DNA of 64,000 nucleotides. It comes from Prevotella sp. UBA2756. GTDB taxonomy: Bacteria > Bacteroidota > Bacteroidia > Bacteroidales > Bacteroidaceae. Below the pieces are notes generated by a model that did no database searches, was not told the DNA's origin, and was given only the letters and a program-made list of their open reading frames with translations. The translations under genes were made by a program, and so were the position numbers. Positions 1 through 10,000 of this stretch are shown here, piece by piece; the stretch's first letter is position 1, and each line of letters begins with the position of its first letter. The stretch spans positions 69,597 through 133,596 of the forward strand of contig DEJE01000014.1 of assembly GCA_002353205.1 (NCBI GenBank), given 5' to 3'.

Positions 1-329
1 ACGTGCACTATGAGGACCAGGGGAGCGATAACGTGCTCAAGGCCGGCGAGGTGAACAAGATTTCGTTCGACCTGAAGAACCTCTCGGGCACAACCGTCTA
101 CGACGTGGAGCCGCAGGTCGTGGAGACCACCGGCAACCGCCATATCCTCGTCTCACCGTCCATCCGCGTGGAGAGCATCGCTCCCGGCAGCGGCATACGC
201 TACACGGCCACCATCGTGGGCGACCGCAGTCTGCGCAAGGGCTATGCCAACTTCGAGATCAGCGCGAAGGCCTCCAACGGTGCCTCTGCCGTCGCGCAGA
301 ACTTCGAGGTGGAGACGGCACGCCGATGA
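1..329 (+). CDS. C-terminal end of an unidentified, probably exported protein (5' truncated)
   Basis: The reading frame is already open at the window edge and ends at a TGA at 327-329, so only the last 108 or so residues are visible. They alternate short hydrophobic and polar strands, with phrases such as ISFDLKNLSG and YTATIVGDRSLRKGYANFEI. This is the pattern of an Ig/CARDB-like beta-sandwich found in exported Bacteroidota proteins. No catalytic motif is visible in this fragment. A rho-independent terminator follows at 411-440. The domain class is inferred from strand pattern only, and the function is unknown. Confidence 0.6.
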   Translation, partial: VHYEDQGSDNVLKAGEVNKISFDLKNLSGTTVYDVEPQVVETTGNRHILVSPSIRVESIAPGSGIRYTATIVGDRSLRKGYANFEISAKASNGASAVAQNFEVETARR

Positions 330-380
330 AACACGACAAACAACAAAATTGGATTATGTGATAGGGCGTTAGCAGAATGT

Positions 381-932
381 CTAACGTGCAGGTCTACTGA
401 TGACCCCAACAGCGGCAGGCGCATGGCTTGCCGCTTTTTCTTTTCCTGCCGGCAGGATGGGCAGCATCTCGAAGCGCGGCTGCTCTTGCAGCATCTCGGT
501 GACGGTCTCAACCTTCCTCTCGGCAGGGTCGGCAGGGGAGGCGTCGGCGGAGGGGTAGGGAACGTCGACTTCCATTCCGGGCTTGAAGACGTAGACGTCG
601 ACGTTGATGACACCGGCGGCCAGCATGCCCAGCTCCTTGGCGGCGCGCCACGACAGGTCGACGATGCGTCCGCGGCCGAACGGTCCGCGGTCGGTCACCT
701 TCACCACGACGCTGCGTCCCGTGCGCTGGTTCACCACCTTGAGCAGCGTGCCGAAGGGGTGCTTCCTGTGGGCGCAGAACATGCTGTCGTTGTGATAGCG
801 CAGTCCGCTGCTCATCTTCCGGCCCTGCATGCGCCGGGCGTAGTAGGAGGCTTTCCCTTTCTCCTGTGCTTCCACGGGGAGCCCTACAGCGAGAAAGAGA
901 AAAACAAAAAGGCAGCGGATGGCACGCGACAT
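381..932 (-). CDS. rlpA: RlpA-like septal ring lytic transglycosylase / DPBB domain protein
   Basis: The protein has 183 residues from the ATG at 930-932. That start is preferred over one 14 codons upstream because it opens directly into a signal peptide (MSRAIRCLFVFLFLAVGL, cleavage near EAQ). A double-psi beta-barrel domain follows at about residues 27-112, with the family features GKASYYARRM, HPFGTLLKV, VKVTDRGPF and RIVDLSWRAAKELGM. RlpA proteins cleave or bind peptidoglycan lacking stem peptides and act in the periplasm or outer membrane. There is no lipobox cysteine and no SPOR domain, so this is a short form. The tail from about residue 125 is low-complexity. The 3' end overlaps a terminator for the opposite strand. 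Family assignment is firm, but enzymatic activity is inferred. Confidence 0.85.
   Translation of the reverse strand: MSRAIRCLFVFLFLAVGLPVEAQEKGKASYYARRMQGRKMSSGLRYHNDSMFCAHRKHPFGTLLKVVNQRTGRSVVVKVTDRGPFGRGRIVDLSWRAAKELGMLAAGVINVDVYVFKPGMEVDVPYPSADASPADPAERKVETVTEMLQEQPRFEMLPILPAGKEKAASHAPAAVGVISRPAR
411..444 (+). terminator. Rho-independent terminator of the leftmost gene, inside the rlpA 3' end
   Basis: AGCGGCAGGC (411-420) pairs with GCTTGCCGCT (426-435) through 10 bp including one G-T pair, and a T-rich run follows. It points rightward and therefore ends the truncated plus-strand gene. It lies within the last codons of the convergent rlpA gene. Confidence 0.7.
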
Positions 933-1047
933 GCCATCCCTGCCTTTACTGCTTGGGTGTTTCCGATTATTCAATATCTTGATGTTGTTAACCGGATTCT
1001 CCGTCGGGCGGGCTGCTGCCGCCGATGGAGAGCACAGGAGCCTCGGC

Positions 1048-2385
1048 TTAGACGATGCCCTGGGCCATCATGGCGTTGGCCACCTTCATGAATCCGGCGA
1101 TGTTAGCACCTTTCACATAGTTGATGTAGCCGTCTTCCTTGCCATACTTCATGCACTGAGCGTGGATGCCGGCCATAATCGTATGCAGCTTCTGGTCCAC
1201 CTCCTCGGCGCTCCAGCCCATACGCATGGAGTTCTGCGTCATCTCAAGGCCCGATGTGGCCACGCCACCGGCGTTGACGGCCTTGCCGGGAGCGAAGAGC
1301 TGCTTGGCGGCGATGAACTTGTCGACGGCTTCTGCCGTGCATCCCATGTTCGACACCTCGGCTACGCAGAGCGGTTTGTTGGCCAGGATGGCGTCGGCGT
1401 CGGCACCGTTGAGCTCGTTTTGTGTGGCGCATGGCAGATAAATGTCGGCCTTGACCTCCCACGGTTTCTTTCCCGGGAAGAACTTGCTGCCGGGGAATTC
1501 CTCCTCGTAGGGCGAGCAGATGTCGTTGCCGCTGGCGCGCAGTTCGAGCATGTATTCAATCTTCTCGGCATCAAGGCCGGCCTCGTCGAGGATGTATCCG
1601 TCGGGTCCGCTGATGGTGATGACCTTAGCTCCCAGCTCGGTAGCCTTCTTGGCAGCACCCCAGGCCACGTTTCCGAAGCCCGAGAGAGCGATGGTCTTGC
1701 CCTTGATGTCGATGCCTGCGGTCTCGAGCATGTGGTGCACGAAGTAGAGAGCGCCGTAGCCTGTTGCCTCCGGGCGCAGGATGGAGCCGCCCCATTCCAG
1801 TCCCTTGCCGGTGAGCGTGGCACCGTGGAACTGTCCGGTGATGCGCTTGTACTGTCCGAAGAGGTAGCCGATCTCGCGTCCGCCAACACCGATGTCGCCT
1901 GCGGGAACGTCCATGTCGGGACCGATGACCTTATAGAGTTCAGTCATAAACGACTGGCAGAAGCGCATGATCTCAGCGTCACTCTTGCCGCGCGGTGCGA
2001 AGTCGGAGCCGCCCTTGCCGCCGCCCATGGGCAGCGTGGTGAGTGCGTTCTTGAAAGTCTGCTCGAAGCCGAGGAATTTCAGTATCGAGAGGTTCACCGA
2101 CGGGTGGAAACGCAGTCCGCCTTTGTACGGGCCGATGGCGCTGTTGAACTGTACGCGGTAGCCGATGTTCACCTGCACCTCGCCTTTGTCGTCGACCCAG
2201 GGCACGCGGAAGGTGGTGATGCGCTCGGGTTCCACGATGCGCTCCACGATCTTTGCCTTCTCAAATTCGGGATGCTGGTTGTAGACGTCTTGGATAGAGG
2301 TCAGCACTTCTCTCACGGCCTGCAGGAACTCGGCCTCACCTGGATGCTTCTGCTCCAGATTCTGCATAATTTTTTCAACGTTCAT
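1048..2385 (-). CDS. gdhA: NADP-specific glutamate dehydrogenase
   Basis: The protein has 445 residues, the usual length of the hexameric bacterial enzyme. It interconverts 2-oxoglutarate plus ammonia and glutamate in the cytoplasm and is a main route of ammonium assimilation in gut Bacteroidota. Visible landmarks are PYKGGLRFHPSV (about 87-98), the substrate-lysine loop PMGGGKGGSDFAP (about 119-131), VPAGDIGVGGREIGYL, and the nucleotide-binding turn LSGFGNVAWGAA. The start follows a leader of about 45 nt from a TAnnTTTG promoter at 2435-2442. NADP specificity is inferred from overall similarity to the NADP-type subfamily. Confidence 0.96.
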   Translation of the reverse strand: MNVEKIMQNLEQKHPGEAEFLQAVREVLTSIQDVYNQHPEFEKAKIVERIVEPERITTFRVPWVDDKGEVQVNIGYRVQFNSAIGPYKGGLRFHPSVNLSILKFLGFEQTFKNALTTLPMGGGKGGSDFAPRGKSDAEIMRFCQSFMTELYKVIGPDMDVPAGDIGVGGREIGYLFGQYKRITGQFHGATLTGKGLEWGGSILRPEATGYGALYFVHHMLETAGIDIKGKTIALSGFGNVAWGAAKKATELGAKVITISGPDGYILDEAGLDAEKIEYMLELRASGNDICSPYEEEFPGSKFFPGKKPWEVKADIYLPCATQNELNGADADAILANKPLCVAEVSNMGCTAEAVDKFIAAKQLFAPGKAVNAGGVATSGLEMTQNSMRMGWSAEEVDQKLHTIMAGIHAQCMKYGKEDGYINYVKGANIAGFMKVANAMMAQGIV

Positions 2386-2434
2386 AAATTAGATTATTTT
2401 TAGTTAAACTTACATAGTGTCACGTTTGATAGGG

Positions 2435-2442
2435 CAAATTTA
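2435..2442 (-). promoter_or_regulatory. -7 promoter element of gdhA
   Basis: On the minus strand this reads TAAATTTG, which matches the Bacteroidota TAnnTTTG box. It lies about 50 bp upstream of the gdhA start. Confidence 0.6.
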
Positions 2443-2523
2443 TGACTTTTCGGCCAAACGACCAAATAAAAAGCGGAAAACTTTTCTTTTTCTTCTTACT
2501 TTTTGCTGAAAGCTCCTTCCTTT

Positions 2524-4638
2524 CTATTTGACGACAACTTTGTGCCCGTTAACAATATAAATGCCCGACGGGAGGCCTTTCAAATCGTAAGTATTCTCAC
2601 GCACCATCATTCCCTGCATGTTGTAGACGTCGGCTGGCCAGTTGATGGCCTTTTCGGCTTCAATCTGTAAGATGCCTGTGGTGCCGTCGGCTACGAAGAA
2701 GTGGCAGGCTTGGTCTTTCTGCATGGCCTCGCCGTTGAGGAAACCGTCGTCGTAGCCTATCTTCGAGTCGCTGAGCAGGATGTCGCGCATTCCGGTGGGG
2801 CTGTTCCCGTCGATGTCGAGGGTCAGCAGGCAGAGCGTTCCGCCTGTCGGCAGGGTCGTTCCGTCGGCAGCCGTCACGGTCAGCCGGTAGCTGTTGTCGG
2901 CGGTCTGGCAGTCGATGGCGTATGTTCCGGCCAGCTCTGTCGGTGCGCTGACCATGGGTTGTCCGTTGTCGCCGTTTGGAATGCGCATCCCCTCGGGCAG
3001 CGTGATGATCGTCGTCATGCTCGTCAGCGGCATTTCGTCGTAGGTCATCACGGGGAGCGTCTGCCGTCCGCCGGTGAGGAGCGTCTGTTTGGGCAGGTAG
3101 AAACCGTAGCTCTCCACTTGTTGGAAGCGGCTCCATCCGCGACTTCCCATGTATGTGGTGCTCCATCCGCCGGGCACGATGACGTGGGCTTTCTCGTAGC
3201 TCTCGTCGGCGAAGGCTGTGTTGACGATGGGTGCGCCGGTGCAGATGATGCGTTCCAGCTCGGTGCAGTCGGCGAAGGCGCCGTTGCCGATGGTCTCCAC
3301 CGACGGCGGTATGTTCACCGTGGTGAGCTCTTCGCATCCGAGGAAGGTATAGTCGCCGATGGTTGTCAGTGTTGCCGGCAGAGCGAGTCTTGTCAACCGT
3401 TTGCTCATCATGAAGGGTTCGCTGCCGATGGCGGTGACGGTCTGCGGCACGGCGTAGTCGCCTGTCCGTCCGTTAGGGAATGCGAGGATTGCGGTGCGCT
3501 CTTTGTTGAGCAACGTGCCGTCGACCGAGGAGAACGAGCTGTTGGCATCGTCGACGAGAATCTTCTCCAGACTGTCGCAGAAGACGAAGGGGTTGTTGTT
3601 GATCAGCGTCGTGCCGGCCGGGATCACCACTTCCTGAAGGGCATGACTGCCGTAGAAAGCGTGGTCGTCAATGGCGGTGACGCTGTTGGGCAACTGGTAG
3701 GAACCGTTCTTTGCCCCCGGACAGCAAACGACCTTGGTGCGCTCTTTGTTGAGCAGCACGCCGTTGTCGGAGGTGAAGTGGCTGTTGTCGTTGCTCACGA
3801 AGATGTTCTCCAGACTGTCGCAGAAGCTGAAGGCATCGTCGCCGATGGTGCTCACGCTGGCTGGGATCGTTGTCCGTCGCAGGGCGGCACACTCAGCGAA
3901 GGCCCATCTGCCGATGCTTGTCAGGCTCTCGGGCAGCTCGATGTGGCTCAGGGCAGAGCATCCGAGGAAGGCGGCGTCGCCAATGGTCGTCAGGGCGTTG
4001 CTCATCACGAGGCGTTCCACCTTCGTGCAGCCCATGAAGGCCCATGGTCCTATCTCTCCGACGGTTGCCGGCAGGCTGTAGGTGCTCCCTTTGGCGTTGG
4101 GGTAGGCCACCAGGGTGGTGACTGTTTTGTTATAAAGCACTCCGTCGGGGGCGGCATAGTGGCTGTTCTGCTCGTCCACGATGAATCGTTCCAGACGGGT
4201 GCAGCGTGCGAAAGCCTCGTTGCCGATGAGCTTCACCGAGGCCGGTATGCGCATGGTGATCAGGGCCGAACATCCGTAGAAGGCCGCCTCGCCGATGCTC
4301 TCCACGCCCTCGGGCATGTTGACGTAGCCCAGGGAGGTGCATGCCGAGAAGGCTGCGTTGCCGATGGTGCGCAGTCCTGTGGGCAGGCGGAGCGACGTGA
4401 GGTTGCTGCACACGTTGAAGGCGCGGTCGGCGATGGCTGTCACGCGGTAGGTCTTCCCGTCGGCCACGATGCTGTCGGGGATGTTCACGAACCCGCTGTA
4501 TGGCTCGTCGCCCGCTGTGACGCTCACCTCGCGCTGGTTGACCAGCTTGAAGCAGACGTCCCACACCTTGAAGTCGTAGGCTCCTGCGGTGGTGCAGGCG
4601 AGCACACATATTATAATGGCGATGAATTTTCTGTTCAT
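2524..4638 (-). CDS. BspA-like leucine-rich-repeat surface protein with C-terminal sorting domain
   Basis: The protein has 704 residues with a signal peptide (MNRKFIAIIICVLACTTAGA). About fifteen LRR_5-type repeats of the Treponema/BspA kind run from roughly residue 50 to 480; typical units are IGDAAFLGCSALSHIELP and IGNEAFARCTRLERF. Interspersed segments of the type LLNKERTAILAFPNG are also typical of BspA relatives. The last 55 residues (VYNMQGMMVRE, LPSGIYIVNGHKVVVK) resemble a type IX secretion/surface-sorting domain. BspA-like proteins are surface adhesins. The ligand is unknown, and no enzyme domain is visible. The start codon sits 9 nt after the G of a TTACTTTG promoter-like box, suggesting an almost leaderless message. 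Confidence 0.85.
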   Translation of the reverse strand: MNRKFIAIIICVLACTTAGAYDFKVWDVCFKLVNQREVSVTAGDEPYSGFVNIPDSIVADGKTYRVTAIADRAFNVCSNLTSLRLPTGLRTIGNAAFSACTSLGYVNMPEGVESIGEAAFYGCSALITMRIPASVKLIGNEAFARCTRLERFIVDEQNSHYAAPDGVLYNKTVTTLVAYPNAKGSTYSLPATVGEIGPWAFMGCTKVERLVMSNALTTIGDAAFLGCSALSHIELPESLTSIGRWAFAECAALRRTTIPASVSTIGDDAFSFCDSLENIFVSNDNSHFTSDNGVLLNKERTKVVCCPGAKNGSYQLPNSVTAIDDHAFYGSHALQEVVIPAGTTLINNNPFVFCDSLEKILVDDANSSFSSVDGTLLNKERTAILAFPNGRTGDYAVPQTVTAIGSEPFMMSKRLTRLALPATLTTIGDYTFLGCEELTTVNIPPSVETIGNGAFADCTELERIICTGAPIVNTAFADESYEKAHVIVPGGWSTTYMGSRGWSRFQQVESYGFYLPKQTLLTGGRQTLPVMTYDEMPLTSMTTIITLPEGMRIPNGDNGQPMVSAPTELAGTYAIDCQTADNSYRLTVTAADGTTLPTGGTLCLLTLDIDGNSPTGMRDILLSDSKIGYDDGFLNGEAMQKDQACHFFVADGTTGILQIEAEKAINWPADVYNMQGMMVRENTYDLKGLPSGIYIVNGHKVVVK

Positions 4639-4646
4639 ATAGTTTG

Positions 4647-4654
4647 CAAAGTAA
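4647..4654 (-). promoter_or_regulatory. Probable -7 box of the BspA-like gene
   Basis: On the minus strand this reads TTACTTTG, one mismatch from TAnnTTTG. Only 8 nt separate it from the ATG at 4636-4638. Confidence 0.45.
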
Positions 4655-4708
4655 GCGATTTTTCTTGAATCCTACAATTATTGAGCGCAAAAGAATCCTA
4701 AATGGAGA

Positions 4709-6748
4709 CTATTTCGTGTATTCCACGGCCAGCATGGTGAGGTCGTCGCTCTGCTCGGCATCGCCCACGAAGAACTGCACGGCCTGCGTCATGGCGTCGA
4801 TGAGCGCCTTGGGGTGGTGCTGGCCCTTGGCGAGCTGGGCAGCAGCGATGTTGCTGATGCGCAGTGATCCGAACTGGTTGTGGCGGCTGTCCTCGGCCTC
4901 GTCGAGCCCGTCGGTGTAGAGGAAGATGGTGGTCTGCGGCTCGATGGTGACCTGCTGGGCGGTGAACTGGAACTTCGGCATGACGCCGATGGGCAGGTTG
5001 GCGTCGCAGGGTAGAGGCTTTACGTCGTGTCCGATGATCAGCGGTGCGTCGTGTCCGGCGTTGCAGTAGGTCAGTTGCCCGTTGCTCAGGTTGAGCACGC
5101 CCACGAAGACGGTGACGAAGATGTTGGTCTCGTTGCGCTCGGTCATGGCTTCGTTGAGGGCCGCCATGATGATGTCAGGGCGGTCCACGTGTTCAGAGAT
5201 GTTGTGGAAGAGGGATCGCGTGACGGCCATCACGAGCGATGCCGGGATTCCTTTGCCCGATACGTCGCCGATGCAGAAATAGAGATGGTCGTTGCGCAGG
5301 AGGAAGTCGAAGAGATCGCCGCCGACGGCCTTGGCTGGTGTGAGGGTGCCGTAGACGTTGATGTCGTCGCGTTCAATGTTGTTGCCGGGGAGCATGGCCA
5401 TTTGAATGCCGTGGGCGATGTCGAGTTCGCGTTCCATCGCGGCTTTCTGCGTGGTGGTGGCCTTGAGTTCATCCACGTAGGAGGCGAGCGAGGTCTGCAT
5501 GCGCTCAAAGGAGTCGCGCAGCAGGCTGATCTCGTCGTTGTTCTTCGCATCGGGCAGGGGCGTGTCGAATTTTCCCTTGGCCACCTCGCCTGCCGATCCG
5601 GCCAGTTGCATCAGCGGCCGCGTGGCATGCCTGATGGAGGTCCGGCACACGGTGAAGATGATGATGAGTGCCACGATGAAGATGACGACGAGCAGGCCCA
5701 CGAAGATGTATCCGTTCATCTTGACCAGATAGCTGGGCACGACGATGCCCATCGACAGGTTGATTTCGTGCAGGGGAGCGTAGAAGAGATAGCATTTCTC
5801 GTCTTCTATCTCCAGCGAGTTACCCTTTTTGTCGGTGCTGTAGTAGCCTTCGAGCCCCATTGCCATCTGGTGTCCCACGTAGTTGTCGAGCGTGTCGTCG
5901 CTTTCCTCGGCATAGTCGAAGAATGACTCTCTGAGGATGCGCTTCTTCTCGGGATGGCAGACGAAGGTGCCGTCACGGGTGATGATGAAGCTGTACACCT
6001 CTTCGCGTATCGACTCGTCGATTTCGGCTTTTTCTGCTTGCTCTACCATGCTCTTCCTCGATTGCTCGTTAGCGTTCCATAGCTTCTTGAAGGCCGTCAG
6101 GTCCAGCTGTTCCAGACGTTCGCTCAGCCATTCAAGCGAGACATCGGCACCGAGCACGGCCACTGCCTCGCCCCCTTTGTTGCGGATCGGTACGAGATAG
6201 GAGATGAGCGGAGTCGTGGAGTCGTTCTTTTCAAAGAAGGGCTGCGACCAGTAGGCCTCGTCGGTCGTTATGGCTTCCTTGAACCACGTCTTGTCCAGGT
6301 AGTCGGACTCCTCGTTTCCCATGTTGAACGACCGCGTCGTGCCGTCGTCGTTCCTCACGGCCAAGGGCTGGAAACACCGGCCTTTCTGTGGGTAGAAGTT
6401 CTCCTTGAAGCTGATGCCGCAACTGCGTATCTGCTTGTTCAGACCCACGATGCGCTCCATGATGCGGTACATCTCGTCGGGGTCGGAAAGGTTCTGCTCT
6501 ATCTCGTGGACGTTGTTGATAGCAGCCACGCTCACGTCGTCGAGCGTGCTCTGCACGTTCTCGTTCATGCTCAGCAGCACCTCCTTGTAGCGATTGGCGG
6601 CTTCGACGTCGAGGACATTGCTCGACAGCTCGATGATGAGCCACAGCATGAGGCCGAGGATGACGATCAGCGTGATCACTATGCGCCGTGTCAGCCGCTT
6701 CGCAAAGGATTTTGAGTATGGCTTTCGTTTGCTTCTTTTTCCGAACAT
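4709..6748 (-). CDS. Membrane-anchored SpoIIE-type serine phosphatase with periplasmic Cache-like sensor and HAMP
   Basis: The protein has 679 residues. A basic N-terminus is followed by TM1 (about 23-45), an extracytoplasmic Cache-like sensor (about 46-335), TM2 (about 338-362, GLLVVIFIVALIIIF), a HAMP linker, and a PP2C/SpoIIE phosphatase domain from about 440. The phosphatase metal-binding motifs are present: VGGDLFDF, IGDVSGKGIPASL and LYTDGLDEAED, so it should be active. SpoIIE-type phosphatases dephosphorylate anti-sigma-factor antagonists or similar partners after sensing an external signal. No such partner is adjacent. The divergent neighbour is a receiver/PEP-synthase-like protein, which could be functionally linked (inference). 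Its promoter is a TATCTTTG box at 6843-6850. Confidence 0.9.
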   Translation of the reverse strand: MFGKRSKRKPYSKSFAKRLTRRIVITLIVILGLMLWLIIELSSNVLDVEAANRYKEVLLSMNENVQSTLDDVSVAAINNVHEIEQNLSDPDEMYRIMERIVGLNKQIRSCGISFKENFYPQKGRCFQPLAVRNDDGTTRSFNMGNEESDYLDKTWFKEAITTDEAYWSQPFFEKNDSTTPLISYLVPIRNKGGEAVAVLGADVSLEWLSERLEQLDLTAFKKLWNANEQSRKSMVEQAEKAEIDESIREEVYSFIITRDGTFVCHPEKKRILRESFFDYAEESDDTLDNYVGHQMAMGLEGYYSTDKKGNSLEIEDEKCYLFYAPLHEINLSMGIVVPSYLVKMNGYIFVGLLVVIFIVALIIIFTVCRTSIRHATRPLMQLAGSAGEVAKGKFDTPLPDAKNNDEISLLRDSFERMQTSLASYVDELKATTTQKAAMERELDIAHGIQMAMLPGNNIERDDINVYGTLTPAKAVGGDLFDFLLRNDHLYFCIGDVSGKGIPASLVMAVTRSLFHNISEHVDRPDIIMAALNEAMTERNETNIFVTVFVGVLNLSNGQLTYCNAGHDAPLIIGHDVKPLPCDANLPIGVMPKFQFTAQQVTIEPQTTIFLYTDGLDEAEDSRHNQFGSLRISNIAAAQLAKGQHHPKALIDAMTQAVQFFVGDAEQSDDLTMLAVEYTK

Positions 6749-6842
6749 GACAATGTCTGGATATCTTTTCTACCGACAAGCGACCAGGACCAGATGGACT
6801 ATCAATATGGTAAGGTGCGCTTTTCCTCTTCTTTATCGAATG

Positions 6843-6850
6843 CAAAGATA
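6843..6850 (-). promoter_or_regulatory. -7 box of the SpoIIE-type phosphatase gene
   Basis: On the minus strand this reads TATCTTTG followed by CA, a good TAnnTTTG match, about 95 bp upstream of the start at 6748. Confidence 0.6.
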
Positions 6851-6913
6851 GGAAAAAAAGCTCAAATGGGCGTTCTATTGCGCGATTTATTTTGTGCTTC
6901 CACTTTTTTTTTG

Positions 6914-6921
6914 TAAGTTTG
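6914..6921 (+). promoter_or_regulatory. -7 box of the receiver/PEP-synthase-like gene
   Basis: TAAGTTTG followed by CA matches the Bacteroidota -7 box and lies about 86 bp upstream of the ATG at 7007. A T-rich TTTTG stretch lies upstream at about -33. The two divergent promoters of this region are about 65 bp apart. Confidence 0.6.
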
Positions 6922-7006
6922 CACAAAGAAAGAGCCATTTCCCGGCACGGCGATGTCGTCGTTGGGGCATGGTTTGTGCGTGAACCCTATAATATCCGAA
7001 TACGAA

Positions 7007-10000
7007 ATGGATTCCAACATCCCCCAACAGTGGAACAAGTTCTACCTGAAAGACGTATCGTTCGTGAACCTGATGACGAAGCGCATCTACAACGTGCTCA
7101 TCATTGCCAATCCCTACGATGCCTTCATGCTCGAAGACGACGGGCGCGTGGACGAGAAGATCTTCAACGAATATACCGAACTGGGACTGCGCTATCCTCC
7201 CACGTTCACGCAGGTGAGCACGGTGGAGGAGGCGCAGGCCGTGCTGCAGACGACGAGCATCGACTTGGTGATCTGTATGCCCGGCAATGCCGACAACGAT
7301 GCCTTCGACGTGGCGCGCGACGTCAAGGCCCACGTTCCCGACATTCCCTGCGTGGTGCTCACGCCTTTCTCCCACGGCATCACGCGCCGCATCGAGAACG
7401 AAGACATGTCGATCTTCGACTACGTGTTCTGCTGGCTGGGCAACACCAACCTTATCCTGAGTATCATCAAGCTCATCGAGGATAAGATGAACCTCGACCA
7501 CGACATCGAGGAGGCCGGCGTGCAGATGATCATGCTCGTGGAAGACGGCATCCGCTTCTATAGTTCCGTCCTCCCCAATCTCTACAGCTATATCCTCGCG
7601 CAGAGCCAGCGGTTCGCCACCGAGGCACTGAACCCACACTCGGCAACGCTGCGCATGCGCGGACGTCCCAAGGTGGTGCTGGCGCGAACCTACGAGGAGG
7701 CATGGGCTCTCTACGAGAAATACCACGACAACACGCTGGGTGTCATCTCCGACTGCCGCTTCCCCATGCACATGCTCGCACCGTCCGATCCCCATACCTT
7801 CGTGCCCACGAAGGCGGAGAAAGACCCCGATGCGGGCTTCAAGCTGCTGAGGGCCATCCGCGAGCGCGACGAGTACGTGCCGCTCATCATGCAGAGTGCC
7901 GAGGCCTCCAACCGCGAACGGGCTTTGCAGGAGGGGTTCAAGTATGTTGACAAGAACTCGAAGAAGATGAATATCGACCTGCGCAACATCATGGCCGAGC
8001 ACTTCGGCTTCGGCGACTTCATCTTCCGCGATCCGAAAACGCACGACGAGGTGCGCCGTGTGCGCAATCTCAAGGAGCTGCAAGACAATATCTTCACCAT
8101 CCCGCGCGACTCCATGCTCCACCATATCTCGCGCAACCACATGAGCCGGTGGCTCTGCGCACGGGCCATCTTCCCCGTGTCGGCATTCCTCAAGACCGTC
8201 ACCTGGCATAAACTGCAGGATGTCGACGCTCACCGCAAGATCATCTTCGATGCTATCGTGCAGTACCGTCGGATGAAGAACATCGGCGTAGTGGCACTCT
8301 TCGACCGCAACCGCTTCGACTCCTACAGCCATTTCGCACGCATCGGCGACGGTTCGCTCGGCGGCAAAGGGCGCGGACTGGCTTTCCTCGACAACATCAT
8401 CAAGCGCCATCCCGAGTTCAACGAGTTTGAGGGCGTGAAGGTGAGCATCCCGAAGACCGTGGTGCTCTGCACCGACGTGTTCGACGAGTTCATGGACACA
8501 AACAATCTTTATCAGATAGCGCTGAGCGATGCGCCCGACGAGGACATCCTCCGACACTTCCTCCGTGCCCAGCTCCCCGATAAGTACATCGCCGACTTCT
8601 TCACCTTCTTCGATGCCACGCGCTCGCCGATAGCCATCCGCAGCAGCTCGTTGCTCGAAGACTCCCACTACCAGCCCTTCGCCGGCATCTACTCCACCTA
8701 TATGATACCCTATCTCGACGACAAGTATCAGATGCTGCAGATGCTTGCCGCCGCCATCAAGAGCGTCTATGCCAGCGTCTATTTCAAGGATTCGAAGGCT
8801 TATATGACGGCCACATCGAACGTCATCGACCAGGAGAAGATGGCGGTCATCCTGCAAGAGGTGGTGGGCAAGCGCTACGGCGATCGCTACTATCCCAACA
8901 TCAGCGGTGTGCTGCGTTCGTTGAACTACTACCCGCTGGAGGGCGAGACGAGCGAAGAAGGTGTGGCCAGCCTGGCCCTCGGACTGGGGAAATATATCGT
9001 CGACGGCGGACAGACGCTCCGTGTCAGCCCTTACCATCCCGACAAGGTGATGCAGATGAGCGAGATGGATATCGCCCTGCGGCAGACGCAGACGCGCTTC
9101 TACGCCCTCGATATGAGCCATGTGAGCAACGACTTCCAGGTCGACGACGGCTTTAATATCCTCAATCTGCGCGTGAAGGAGGCCGACAAGGACGGGTCGT
9201 TGCGCTATATTTCCAGCACCTACGACCCCACCGACCAGATGATACGCGACGGATACTACGAGGGTGGACGCAAGATTATCTCGCTCTGCGGCGTGCTGAA
9301 GCATGGTGTCTTCCCGCTGCCCGAGCTGTTGCAGATGTCGATGAAGTTCGGAGCCGAGGGGATGAGGCGCCCGGTAGAGATTGAACTGGCCTGCAACATC
9401 AACGATAACCGCACGGGAGAGTTCTACCTGCTGCAGATACGTCCCATTGTCGACTCGAAGCAGGTGCTCGACGAAGATCTCTCGAAGCTGCCCGACGAGC
9501 GTTGTCTGCTGCGGTCGCACAACTCGCTGGGCCATGGCATCTCCGATGATGTCTGCGATGTGGTCTATGTGAAGGCCGACGACGACTTCACGGCTTCCAA
9601 CAATCCCACCATAGCCGAGGAAATAGAGGCCATCAACAAGAAGTTCCTCGATGCCGGCACCAATTATGTGCTCGTCGGCCCAGGGCGTTGGGGCAGCAGC
9701 GACTACTGGTTAGGCATTCCGGTGAAGTGGCCGCATATCTCGGCGGCGCGCGTCATCGTGGAGTCAGGGCTGAAGAACTATCGCGTCGACCCCTCTCAGG
9801 GCACCCATTTCTTCCAGAACCTCACCAGTTTCGGCGTGGGATATTTCACGGTGAACACGTTCAGTGGCGACGGAATCTTCCAGCAGCACGTTCTCGATGC
9901 CATGCCTGCCGTGGAGGAGACGCAGTATGTGCGCCACGTACGCTTCAACCGTCCGCTGCGCATCATGATGGACGGCATGAAGCAAGAGGGCGTGGTCCTG

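Noticed and set aside
6887..9535. 882-codon open frame antisense to the PEP-synthase-like gene
   Set aside because: Shadow frame: no start context or family motif, and the plus-strand protein has clear domains.
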